NCBI GenBank assembly: GCA_037389465.1
Contig: JAZARR010000082.1
Coordinates: 5,940,501-6,004,500 of the forward strand
DNA: 64,000 nucleotides
Direction: 5' to 3'
Source: Baylisascaris procyonis
Taxonomy: Eukaryota > Nematoda > Chromadorea > Rhabditida > Ascarididae
Both the position numbers and the translations under genes were made by a program. The notes under the pieces are model-generated. The model was not told the origin of the DNA, searched no databases, and was given only the letters and a program-made list of their open reading frames with translations. The stretch's first letter is position 1, and every line of letters begins with the position of its first letter. Below, in pieces: positions 51,101 through 63,355 of the stretch.

Positions 51101-54100
51101 AATTCACATTGATCGCTCCAGTTATCGTTTCATTTGCTGTTTCCTCGAACAAAAAAATAGGTTAGTTAGAGCGGCGAAGGAGTTTTATCTAGAAACCTTA
51201 TGGATCAGCAAGACGTAAAAGGCAGGAACGGATGGTCGAAGGTATAGGAGAGGAATTTAAGTAAATTTCATCTATGGAGGAGTAGGCAAGATAGAGGATC
51301 GCAGAATGTAGGCTAATATCTTTTACGTAAATCATACAGTACTTTTGCATATGATTATGAATTATAATTGCAGTTTACACATAGCACGTTAATATCTCCA
51401 AGAAAATTCTTTTGGATGCACTGATACCTTACGGCGATATAATTTGATATTTCATTTCACATTCTCGCTATTATTGGTGAATCTTCAATTAATTAGTCAT
51501 AGGCGGCAACATATTGTTCCAATAGAAGATTTGAAAATTTTAATCGAACTAGATGCGTTACAATAGCAGTTAAGCTTATTAGACTAAACTTTTTTTTTTT
51601 CTTTAAATGAATACGTTTGAATTATCACATCAACTATATTAGTTCAAAACCAATTTGATCAGTTTTCAAGCAACCATTTATTATGGCGCTCTGAAAGTTA
51701 TGCGTATCGAAATTTTCGCCACAAATTTTCATCAAAAATGAAGTGCACGATAAAGAACTCAAGGAACTAACATACATAACGAAATCTGCAAAAAGATTTC
51801 TCACACTAGGATATTGCTCGAAAACGAATTTTCGTTTCTTTATTGCACATTAGCAAATAAACGTGTCGAATGAGTTTGCTACTGCTACTGAATTCTAGAA
51901 AAGATGATTGTGATGATTTTCGATTTCATTGTGCAGATTTTTTCCGAGTATGAAGGTGAGGACATTTTCTGAACATGCGATATTGCTTGTCTCCAATCTA
52001 ATCAAATATATTCCTGAAAAAAAAGGAAATTTCTATTAAAAAAGTGTCAAGAGAACATGTTTACAAATTTTATTAAAGCCTGATAAGTTGAGATTTCTTC
52101 GAAATGAAAAATGTTGATATAATTATGACAAAATTATAATTAAGAATGTTGAAGAAACCTGTTGAAAACTGAGCTAAAACATTATTCATTATGAAAATAT
52201 AATTTGGCTGATTTATCTAATGCATCTCACAAGAAAAGATCCTATGAATTGGAAAATTTCTTTCTAGGCATTAAATTCGAGCGTCGCTATATTTGAGCTA
52301 TATTTTAGCATATTGGCAATTGTTACCTATCGCTCATAGCAAATAATTTTAGACGGAAATAGGTGAATCCATCAATTCAACTCTAGAAAGCTGTTAAATT
52401 CGGCAATTTATACCTACGATGCAATCGATCGATGCGTATTCAGATCCTGGTGCATTTTTTTTTCTCATAGTGTACAGTGTAATACTCAAGTTTTGACGAT
52501 ACAACCGATAAACTTATCATAAACAATGTAAAAAGCGCAGGGCTACTTCACGAAACGGGTGGATTATTCCTTTTGAAGATCTATAAAAGAAATTCTTAGC
52601 ACAAATCAAAATATATAGATAAATATCAAATGCAAAATGCGCCCAGCAAAATTTCCTTTCCGCTATGATGATAGGGTTAAAATTAATGGAAAAGTGAAAG
52701 GTTGAACAAATATCTCCGCAAAAAGAATTATTTCGCATGAGAAACTAGAAGAGAGATGAACCGCACGTGATTCAGCGTGATTAATCCATTAGGTATTCCC
52801 GTCATGTGAAGAGTGACTTTTATGCCTTAACGACAAATCATAATAAATAGGTGCCTTTATATCTTAGTGAACTTGACAGTTAGCATAATCCATTCACAGA
52901 AATTTTTTTCCCCACAAAAAAAATTAAAAACAGACTCCTGTAAAATGCAAACACTTTCGCATCCAGCCTATTGCATATATTTTATCGAAGAAATTCTGAC
53001 TACAGAAGGGAAGTGTAATACTTTTGGCTATGATACATCTCTAACGGTGAAAATCGCTCATATAAAAAAGTGCTAAAGGAAGATATGCATATCAATAAGT
53101 CACTGTCACAAGTTCCTCATTTCTTTTGAATTTTTAGTCCTTAGTCTACACAAATCATTCTCTTTCAATAACATCTAGTGACGATAAAGAAAGGCAACAA
53201 CAGAAGTAGGAAGCCTGGATCACCTTCCTGGATGTGTTAGTTCCATAATTACAACATTCGTTTCTCTCTTTATCTTCTTCAGAATGTTCCCATCCCCTTG
53301 AATTATGCAAGTCGAAATATTCTCCTTATAGTTTCAAAAATTATAGCAGTTGAGTTAATTCGTTTATAAATCGGCAGTCATCGGTGTTCAATAAAATTGT
53401 TTCATAGCTACGCTAAGTTTTTTTTTTTTATAATTGAAGAAAGTCGCATAAAAAGAAGAATAAGTAAATGGAAATATTTTGATAAATACCGTCGCAATTT
53501 CACCTTATTTTCATCGGTAAATCGAAATTCTCGGAAAATTTTCAACAATTTTTTCAAAGAATTCGACAAAGATTGAGGAAAAAGTTAGAACAAAGTAATA
53601 CTTGAACTCTTTCATTGTTCTAAGTTCCGCTTTCGTCGACCAAATTTCACTTCACTTTTGAATTAGTGAGCACTACTAATGCAAAGAAATTGATGAGCAT
53701 AACGGATCTGAGAACAGAGGATGCATTTGCGATGCGTATCGCTAATTCATTATAGGAAGCTCGACGCATTAGAGCAAGTTGATGAGTTCTCGAATATGAT
53801 GAAAATTTACGAGAAAGTTTTAAAAAATGTAATCAAATTTTAAATCGCACAATAGCATAGTAAAAATGAACTTAACGAAATTTATGAGTATATTAAATAT
53901 AACAATTTTCCAAAAAAATTTAATAGCAACATACTGCAACTCATAGTCGCCATAGTGCATATAGGCGTGTCGACACTGCATAGATATTGAGGTTAAATAA
54001 TGGGTAGAAGAACTATTAGCGCTATAAAAGAACGCATTTTCGGCTATCAAACTTCAGATGTGGTGGATATATCAACTGGCGTTTTTTTTTAGAAATATCA

Positions 54101-55132
54101 CCCCTGAAGATGGATTCGAGGCCTCATTGCAGTTGCCCTAAAAGTCGACTAAAGCCACATATGAATTATTCGTTTAGGTAGATCAATCTGTTCGCTTATG
54201 ACGGCACTCAGTATTCCTCCTCGTACTGGGAATTGATGATGAATAACACGCCAAAGTACCTTCAAGGCGAACATGAAAGAAGGCTCTCAAAGACTTTTTG
54301 ATCGCCAGTAGCACCTCAGGACTTTTTAATCTGTTTTTTTTTTTAGAAAAAAGTGCTGAAAGTGCCTTTCGCCATGTGAAGGGCATTACCGTTCAGCAAA
54401 TGACCTTCTTACACTTTTGCCCGTGAAATAGCACACGGATTCGAAATTGACAGTTATTGAAGCGATCAAAAAGGCAAGTGAGAAGGATGAGGATGGGATA
54501 GGGCAATTATCGTGCTGAAGAGATGCTTGCATGATTAGCAGGTGAGCAAACTATGTTTAGCTTTCACTGGTAAATTGCAAGCGGAGTTAATGAAGTTACG
54601 ACAAGTTTTATTGACAGTTTTTTTTGCAGTTATCGATACCGGAAGGTGGTTGTGATATTAGTAGATGGGCGAACGCAGCAGAAATCATCATAACGAAGAA
54701 TAAGGAAGTGAACGATGCTGAATTTAACAACTAAAAAGAAGGTGTGTCATTTTTCATTTTCAAGCACATCCTGCATGGCATATTGCATCATTTGAGCGTT
54801 GCCTGCAGCCAGAGCAACTTGGAAGCATCAGCGCCGCATCTTCCGATCAAATAACGTCTGTGCTAACGCTTTCACGCGTCGCTTAGTTTGTGAGTTGTTC
54901 GCATTCGACGCTCCCCCTCCCTCCTCAAAGCGTCGAGCCTTCTCAACCACAACCATCATCCGCCTCGTGTTAGTTGCGGCACGCTGTTGCATCGCTTACG
55001 ATGGCGCGATGCGCTATTCAAAGATTCCGTTTCTCGGAAGCCCGTCGTGCGGCACGATATGCGCCATCACTTGGTGCTATTCTCAATGTAAAGGTATGAT
55101 ATGCACGTAGATTGCATCCGGACGTGGCATAG

Positions 55133-55140
55133 TGACGTCA
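55133..55140. promoter_or_regulatory. Perfect CRE-type palindrome TGACGTCA
   Basis: The eight-base consensus site for CREB/ATF bZIP factors occurs as gTGACGTCAc, about 1 kb upstream of the proposed start of the second Kv gene and at the edge of a GC-richer patch. The match is exact; the use of the site is inferred from position only. Confidence 0.4.
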
Positions 55141-55414
55141 CTGCGCGATAAGCCATCAGAAGCTATCAGTCATTCACGAAATCCAAGCAAGTCAACAGCA
55201 GTCGCTTGAAGAACACTTAAAAGATCGCCCGATTAGCGAGATTTTTGTCGCTAAGTTAGATGATTAGTACCGAGCTAATATAATTGGCGTGTTGTTTTTT
55301 CTCTTTTTTAAATCATTGCGCTGTAAGTATTCAGCAGCAGCCTAGCGAAGTGGTTGATTCGTTCGTAGCGTGCGCGCGAAGAAAGTCGTCATAGCTACGA
55401 CGAAAGCTACAATC

Positions 55415-55489
55415 ATGATTCAGGAAAGCTACTAACCTGATTCAGGAAAACTACTGACCTGATTCAGGAAGGCTACCAACCTGATTCAG
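55415..55489. repeat. 22-bp tandem repeat, about 3.4 copies
   Basis: Copies run 55415-55436, 55437-55458, 55459-55480 and a partial 55481-55489. The unit is close to ctgattcaggaaagctacta plus ac. Copies differ at one to four positions. They lie about 0.7 kb upstream of the proposed first exon of the second Kv gene. Confidence 0.9.
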
Positions 55490-56096
55490 AGTGCGAAGCT
55501 GTTCGCGTGTTTTAACGATAACATTTATAGAATGCATATTGTGCGTTGTAATCGCAACGTTACTGCGAATGCGTTCGCAAGAGCTAGGCTGCTCCTGAAG
55601 CAGGCAAGGATTGACCACTGTTTAAATAAACTTAGCCAAATTTTTTTCTTCAAAAATTCAAATTCCTTTTTCGGTTCGTCATTGGAAAAAAATTCCCTCT
55701 TTAGCACCAAAACAAGTTGGGAGCTTTAACAGGACGAAATGGGGGATTCCTGGCACTTTTCTCCATCTGTGGCAGTTCGTTGAGAGGTGAGAAGATTTCT
55801 CATAGAGAAATTTTTTGTAAACAATTGAAATTTTGCAGTGATAATTGATTCGTTGTTTTTGTTCTCTCCCAAATTTTTTCACTAAGGATCTTTTCTTTGA
55901 AAACGAAAATTATAATATCGCATTCCGTTGCTCATTGAGAATTTCTCGAAATGAATGTAAAAGAATGCTTTTGCTATTTCGCTGTTCGCTATTTTTTACA
56001 GCACTTCTGATATCCCTCGTTTGAATCGATGCTTGAAATGTTTTTTTTTTTTTTAACTTTGATATTGCCTCATCGTGAAGGGCAGAAAAAAAAACG

Positions 56097-56154
56097 AACC
56101 AATTTTCAGAAAAACGAATTCGAACAATGCCATAAGCGCAACTTACAAGAACAG
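56097..56154 (+). promoter_or_regulatory. Candidate trans-splice acceptor and 5' UTR of the second Kv gene
   Basis: The tract ccaattttcag ends with AG at 56108-56109, 45 bases before the proposed ATG at 56155. It mirrors the acceptor 17 bases before the start of the first Kv gene and would fit spliced-leader addition. Confidence 0.35.
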
Positions 56155-59100
56155 ATGAATCTAATTTCGCAGAAGGTGAATGCCGACAGTATTTGCGAAT
56201 ATTCGAAGAGCGAAAGTGGCGATTATGGTATCTTTTATCGACGTGTAAAAAAATTTCAGGCGGGTTGGACATGATTTTGATTGATCGGCTGGAAAATGCC
56301 TAGAAGCCTTTTATCCACCTAGTTCGTTACTAATCCACCTAGCATGTTTCCGTAACATAATGGTCAGTAAAAATGAAGCAGTCCATTTGATAGCATTTAG
56401 CAGAATATATTATTTGTTATTTATTTATTTGTTTATTTTTCGTTTATTTAATCATTTATTTATTCAAATTTGGCCATGTTTAATGAGTCCGTGCTAGAGG
56501 CGCCATCGATTCACTCTTCGAACCGCAAAACTGACTGATAGGTTAATGAATAATTTCAAATTGAACGTCATTTCTTTAATATTATCTTTTGATGATCATA
56601 TCCTGTGATGATCAAAATAGTATCAGTAAAAAGAAAAACAATATAGAAAAATTGGACGACGCCATTATGAATGTTTCATCGGATTTGTTAGCACATCGTC
56701 TACAATGATAATCTCATGTTCAAAGGCGAATAATTGTTGCAAAATATTTTTTTTTCAATGGAATTCACCAAAATAAACAATGGAATTCCATATTGACTAC
56801 GATGACAATTAATGCATAGCGTTGTGCGTTTCCAAGTTATGAAAGACGCCTGTCTATTTGTAAAGCTCTTTTTCTTTTAGGAGGAGAGGGAGGAGAGGTG
56901 TTGACAAATGCTGAACGCCTGTGTTCCAACTTATTCAACTTTTTTGAGTTATTCTCGAAATTATAGTGATTTTAATAAAAAATTGAATGTAATATGCATA
57001 TGGCGTTTTCATAATTCTTGAGTTATCGTTTCGATTTTTCATTGATTCGATAGTTGATGAATTGAGATTAGTAAGCAATAAGCAATCGTATGAAATTTAT
57101 CAATTGAATAAGCGGAAAATTTAATTTTGCACCATCATACATACTACAGAAGATTAGATTTCCGTTATTTATTCTATTAAAAAAATCTCATTGACGTAAA
57201 TGTCACATATAGCGGGAAGGTATCGAAGCCTTTAAAGTGGACTATCGAGATTCGAACGACCAGCACTATTGTCCTAGGTTACCGCTTCTAGAGGTGGTCA
57301 AATCAACGTGCATATCTGAATAGAAATAGCGGCAGTAGCAGCAAAAGTTTCAGAAGCAGGAATAATGATAGAAATGATTAGTACTGATAGCAATAGTGGT
57401 AGATAAATAGATGAATAGATAAGCAGGTAGATAGTAATAGCGATCATAGTAACTACAAAGCTGATCATGATAACTTTTCTTTCATTTGCATCCCTATAAT
57501 CGATAAGATTATCGTTATACCAGCCACCCCAAACACATATGTCATTCTCAATGGCTTCTATCTCGCCTACAATGCCGGTTCCTTATAAGGTCTTGAAAAT
57601 CTTCGAAAGCGTCTTCATTCCTCCGATAAAGCGTTTAGTCTTCTATCCTCGCAATTTTTCATAGCGTTGTTAGGTCAAGCCTAAAAGCATCATATTTGTT
57701 TGCAATTACCCGTTGAGCTATTAATTTTAATTACTATTTGTTTGCTAGCACATCGAATAGTATGTAGAAAGAAAGCACTAATTGTCTACTAGCAATTTTT
57801 TTATTTTTTGATTAGTAAATTCTTCAAATATTGGCTCACATCATCAAAGTAAACAACTTTTTTTTGGATTATTCCTTACTTGTTGCATTCGTTATCATTA
57901 AACAATAAATTAATCTGATTTTCGGCTCTTCGAGAGTTTCTACTATTGACCAGTGCGATATACCAATACGCACTCAAATATTGCATATTTTCATAAAGAA
58001 AATAAATTTCAAGTTGTTAGCATTTATTCGTTGTTCATTTTTATTATTTGCAGATGATTATGAAGCTGAAAAGTTTTAGGAAGGAATTCCGTGACTGCAA
58101 TATCGATAGACCACAAGAAAAGCGCTTCTCTTTTATCTATTTTAAGATCTTATGAGAGCTAAAAGAACTCGATCAGCACTTTTCAATTATTTATATTCAA
58201 TTTTTTTTCTTGCTCTAACATTTTTCACACTTTGAGTCGCTTATTGAAAGGAAAAAAGATATCGAAACGCAGTCGCATATGAACGTCAGATCACATGAGA
58301 AAATAGGCGCATAATTATTGTATACTTTCTATTTCCTTTTCAACTTTCTCTTCATATTCATTGAATATTCCATTTCAATCATCAGAGGTGTGCAGATTAT
58401 GGGAAATTTTGAAAAATTCGCCTTTTTAGAGATATCATATTAAAGAAGTTTGTTGATCGGCATGAAACACGAGGATTTCTCGAAATTTTTGCTCTATATT
58501 AGGAATGAATCATCAGCGGCAAATTGAAATGAACTTAGCATATGTAAATGAGTCTATTCTTTTTTCTTTATTCAGCCATGATGATTAGTTTAAAATATTT
58601 CACCTAAATTTTCAAATCTATATGTTAAATTCAAAATTTTTATAACCACTGTAATTGATTATTGCAGCTCATTCGGCACCGTGCACATCGGACGGTGCAT
58701 TTTTTCGTTTAAATGTTGGTGGTAAATCGTATCGTATTCGAATAGAAGCCATAAAACAGAAAAAGGAGAACTCATTATTGAATGCACTCATTAGCGGCGA
58801 TCATTCGCAAAGAATGGCTGTTGTGGATGCATATATTCCTGAAACTGGTGAATACTATATCGAACGCAACTCAAAATTAGCCGAACATATACTCGATTAC
58901 TACATTACTGGTTTGTTTGTTGTTTACGATGTCTATGACTGAGTAACGGTGTCTTAAATACTTTATACAATTTATTTTGAAGCAAAAGGTGAAGATTTGT
59001 GTGAATGTTACTGCAAGAGCAGCGGAGGATTATTTATATATTTGTTAATATTCACTTTTTTCGATATGCAAGGAAACTTTTGGCTGTTTTTTTTTCAATA

Positions 59101-62100
59101 GTCAACAAAATCTATCTTCTCCTTACTCTGCACAATGTTGAATGTACTTGGCTAGGGAACTTATAAGAGGTGGAAATTCGAGTTCACATTTCTTATCACT
59201 CCTTTCGATTCTAATGAAGATGAAAATAAAAGGAATACAAATGAAAAAAATTACATTGATTATATTTTTAACTATTGCTCTTGATTGAATCATCTTAATT
59301 AAATCTTTCAGTATAGCGTATTACTGAAGCGTGTTTCCCTTCACTCAAGGATATTTCGTGTTACTGCAATTTCTTCTAATGGCCTTAATCAATAAAAATT
59401 TTTGTTCTCCAATATGAAATTGCAATCGCTGACTGATCAATGTTCTTTTTTTGCATTGCATCAAGAATTGCTAATTATCATGCATTTGTACGAATTCTTG
59501 CTAAGGACGTTTTTATTGTGTAAGTTCTTTAAAGGTCTCCTTCATAAACCGAGTGATGTTTGCGTGGAACGCTTCAAGGAGGAACTTGAATTCTGGAATC
59601 TTCATGAAAAGCAGGTATTCTTCATTTCATGATAAAGGGATTTTCCTCGCAGTCATGCTTAAAGGATTGCAACGTCCGCATATCTGGCTCGCATTTGAAG
59701 CGATTAAAGCGGAAAAAGGTTGCAATGTTGAATCCCGAGCAAAAACTTCGTATCCTTTAAATAGCCAAATGGCGAAAGTTGTTGTTGCCAAACTTTATAG
59801 ATGCAACAAACTTTCATTAATGCAAAATGTTCACTGTTGCAGATGGCTCCATGTTGCACTATTCATACTGAAATTCCGGAACAAGAAGTACCGAACAAGG
59901 CTGAATACGATTACTTGGCTGGGGTAAGTCGTAAGGGTTATGAAGAAACCTTAAATAAAGCTAGAGCATGTGCAAACGGTGCGCCAGCTGGACTTGCACG
60001 TTGGGTGCATTTTGGAGTTTCCTTCCGTAAACCAACCTGTAGCGTATGTATTAGAGAAACATTCAGATATATAAATGTGCACATGCTGCCAACCGCTCTC
60101 AGAAAACGAACCTTTACAAAAATTGTCCAGGCTGTATCTGCCGAATTGGCGGGCCAAGCCAGAGGAAAATAAATGCCAATAATTTTGTAGAGCGTGATAA
60201 TTGGAAATAGTTACGGTTAAACCATGCTACAGTCTTCCATCATAATATTTTAGATCTTTCTTTACCTAAAATAGTGGACAGATAAACGGCTTTTGCGTCC
60301 TATCAACACGCGCATATACTTATATAAATACCGGTATGTAAGCATTTCTACAATTGCGTAGATGAGCGGATGACATAAGCTTTATTTTGCGGGAAAAACA
60401 CAAATATTCGATACAGTATTGACAAAGAAACCTTCACAAAAAAATATGAAATTAATTGTGCTGAATAGAGAGTCAAATATTCTCATCTCTCAGAATTCGG
60501 TACTTTTTATTCACTGCCAATGCTTTTGGCGTGTTTTTATTCGATTAGCTCATTTTTGGCTATATATAATTCGTATATTTTTTTGCTGAATTTCAGTCTC
60601 GTTATGGTAAAACAAGAATGGCATTATGGAAACTAGTAGAGGATCCGCAATCTTCATTAGCTGCAAAACTATTCGCGTTTCTATCAATAATGTTCGTATT
60701 CGTCTCTGTAACCGGTAAGTAGATTTTCTATCGAAAGTTTATCATTATTCCCGATTATACCGAGAGGAATGGACTAATCTTCTAATGAATAAGTCTTTTT
60801 AAAATTCGTTTTTTAAACTCGCTTTATCACCTTCACTTTCCGGTTGATGCAGCAATGAGATGCTGCTCCCCGAAGAAAAAGAGAGCTGCCATGAGTTGAA
60901 AAAACGGATAGCGTGACGTTTATTGCTCAAGTGATCTAGGTTCATTCATTATAGATCCTCGTTTTTCCTTTCTGTCATTTGTTTAAAGCAATATATTATT
61001 GTCAATATCAATAAAGCAAGAAAATAATATATGATCTAGAGTCGTGAGGATACATAAATAGAAGCTTGAACACTGTTTTTGATTTTTGCTTAATCTCTTG
61101 TGTTCAGATGAATTCTAAAATCCTTAATATGAGTAGTGAAATAAAAAATATATCGTTAAAAGGTTCGTATCGTCACTTCTTCCTGCTATCAACATGGGCT
61201 CTATTTGTCTTTTCTTCCTGCATTCTCTTACTTTCATTTTTTACACTATTCTTCAATAACATTTATTTTTTAGGTTCATTTTTCTACGACTTGCTCAGTT
61301 AACAAATTTGATTGTGTGAATTTTCTATAGAAATGTACAGTGTTGGAGATTTCGGAATTTTTTTTTTCTCATCAATGCTTAGGCCTATGGAAATACGACT
61401 TGCTTTCTTCGATACAGCTTTAAAAGCTCTATCGAACGATGTATAACTTGTTATATTTCAGAACAAAAGTTGAAAACCGAATCCACCGGTCGGAATTCCT
61501 GAAATCTCGATTTTGGCGATTTTGGGGGTTCTAGTTCTCAGCCTGTATCCCATATCGGGACAAATGGTCTTTATATTTGTGGTGTACTCGGCGAGACCTC
61601 TCAAACGATGTGTGGGCGACGGCCCAAGAACGAACACAACCCTAGAAAAAAATACCGGAAATTCGTAATTTTGCGATCGTAAGGGGGTAATACAGGGGAA
61701 TTTTGAAAAATACTTTTTGTCTCCGATTTCGATGAAATAGGCATGAAATGATAGAACTCGATGAGCTGATCATGGATATATACGTTGTTAGCTGTTTTAT
61801 AGAAAAAAAAAAGAAAAAACAGGCGTACGATTGTTGTATTTTCATAAAAATGCACTGTAATTGATATTTGCGGTGTTTTTCTCGTCAACGGTTAGGCCAA
61901 CGGAGCTATGCTTCCATTCCACCGTTCAGTTATTTCTCGATCTAGTCGCTACACCTGTTCTAGGATTAGTTCTTGGATCAATGCCGGAATTCCAAGAGGA
62001 TCCGTCAAATGCGGCGGCTTATCACTTATTACACTATGGGACACGTCGCGATGAGCAACCGCCAAAATTCGATCCAAGTAGTGAAATTGGACAACAGTTC

Positions 62101-63355
62101 CCTCATTTTGTTTATCGACCAACCGATAATCCTAATTCTTTCCTCATCACAGTTGAGTACACATGTATGGCGTGGTTCACTTTAGAGTATATAATCAGGT
62201 AATTTTTTTTTTTTCATAATCAACGAATTCCAAACATGACAGTTTTGTTAAAGATGTCTCGCTGTTCTTAAATCTTTCAATATTTTTTGCGCAATGAAAA
62301 CTAAATTTATTGCAATCGTCATTATAATGCAGCACGAATAGATTGGGTAAATTTCCAGTATTAATATCGGAATAGAAGTAGAACGAATACCAATGGAGAG
62401 GAATTGTGAAATTTCTATAATTGTGATGCGGAAATTTTTCGATATTTAAGTTTTGCCAATATTTTAGCGCTACAAGTAATAACAATTTTACTTTATTTAG
62501 TTCATTTCTTCTGCTATTGACCGAGAAACTCATGTCAACTGCGGTTAGCAGCGCCATCCCTGCTGATCGGCTTTATTGGTTTTATTAAACAACGTCTTAC
62601 TTGATAACCTTATCTCTTTTTTTTAATCTTTGATAGCCTTTTGATAATCTTTGAGCACAATCGATAGCCGTGCATAACTGAGACTTGCGTAAACGCCGGA
62701 TGCATTATTATACTTTGCTGTTAGCATTTATTGTCAAAAATCTTTATATATAACTTTCTAAAACATTCTTTGACAGTCTACGAAGTACAACAGGTATACA
62801 ACACGTACAACAGCTTCGGTATTTTCCACATTGGCCATCCAACAGTTTAAGTGCTTACATTTTGAACTACAATAGTCCCTCGATATGCTTACGGACTATG
62901 GTTTAACGTTGAGTCGTTGAAAGAGCCTCGACCATATTTACATCGGCCCATCAAGTCCAAAATAGACTATATAGATTTAGTGATGGTGAAACGTTTGCAT
63001 ACATTCTACACCTTTCGGATTCACGTTTTATAGTGTTTGGGTGGCACAGAAAATTATACCCTTAGAGAATGTTCGCCATATGACATCTCATCGAGTAAAA
63101 TATGAAGGTATTATGCCGAAAGTTTTATTTTCATGCTGATAATTTCTTGGATGGATACTTTATGTTAATAGAAAGTTTCTTTTTTTTTGATAGAAAAATG
63201 CGTTTTTTTTTAAAGGATGCTGATTGCTCCACGCAAAATGACATTCTTTGTGCAATCTCTTAACGTCATCGACTTATTTACCATATTACCTTTTTATCTG
63301 GAAGTTGGTTTACCATTCTTTGGGATTCAAGCTGAAAAATTACGCGAATTAACAG
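56155..63355 (+). CDS. Voltage-gated potassium channel alpha subunit, Kv type (paralogue, 3' end outside window)
   Basis: Exons 56155-56227 (proposed first exon), 58668-58910, 59535-59614, 59843-59923, 60597-60714, 61964-62198 and 63216-63355 join in consistent phase, giving about 323 residues before the window ends. The T1 domain begins FRLNVGGKSYRIR and continues ETGEYYIERNSKLAEHILDY. The zinc motif H-x5-C-x20-CC spans the 59614/59843 junction (LLHKPSDVC ... MAPCC). S1 is at the end of the exon 60597-60714; S2 is CMAWFTLEYIIR; S3 is NVIDLFTILPFYLEVGLPF. S4, pore and S6 must lie on exons to the right. The first exon is inferred: ATG, 24 codons, one base left over at g/gtatct, which fits the next exon beginning CT. 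It is less certain than the rest. It is a tandem paralogue of the gene ending at 48160, same strand. The exon 59843-59923 can read through its donor for 82 more codons. Confidence 0.9.
57342..57440. repeat. Degenerate TAG/ATAG-rich simple repeat
   Basis: Interrupted runs of tag, gat and atag units in the first intron of the second Kv gene. Confidence 0.5.
61340..61930. repeat. Degenerate tandem units of about 170 bp in a Kv intron
   Basis: In the intron before the exon 61964-62198, similar blocks recur: a gatttcgg/gatatttgcgg plus T-run block near 61350, 61503, 61700 and 61864; ttaggcc at 61379 and 61892; and an aacgatgt block near 61434 and 61604. Spacings are close to multiples of 170 bp. 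I read this as about four diverged copies, the last truncated just before the exon's acceptor. By-eye alignment only. Confidence 0.45.

Larger units (their letters stand above)
48161..56154. other. Intergenic region between the tandem Kv genes
   Basis: This follows the stop of the first channel gene (AATAAA at 48761 is a possible poly(A) signal) and should contain the promoter of the second. GC-richer patches with overlapping open frames on both strands lie at about 50090-50430 and 54780-55140. I recognise no protein in them. The second patch ends near a TGACGTCA and a 22-bp tandem repeat, so it may be regulatory. Confidence 0.45.

Noticed and set aside
54799..55110. 103-codon plus-strand open frame in a GC-richer patch
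   Set aside because: Low-complexity Ala/Arg/Cys-rich translation with no motif. The patch is better explained as a regulatory or compositionally biased segment.
57207..57300. tRNA-like relic on the minus strand, with gttcgaatctc resembling a B box
   Set aside because: The T-stem does not pair, and no acceptor stem or anticodon arm could be drawn; at best a degenerate tRNA-derived fragment.
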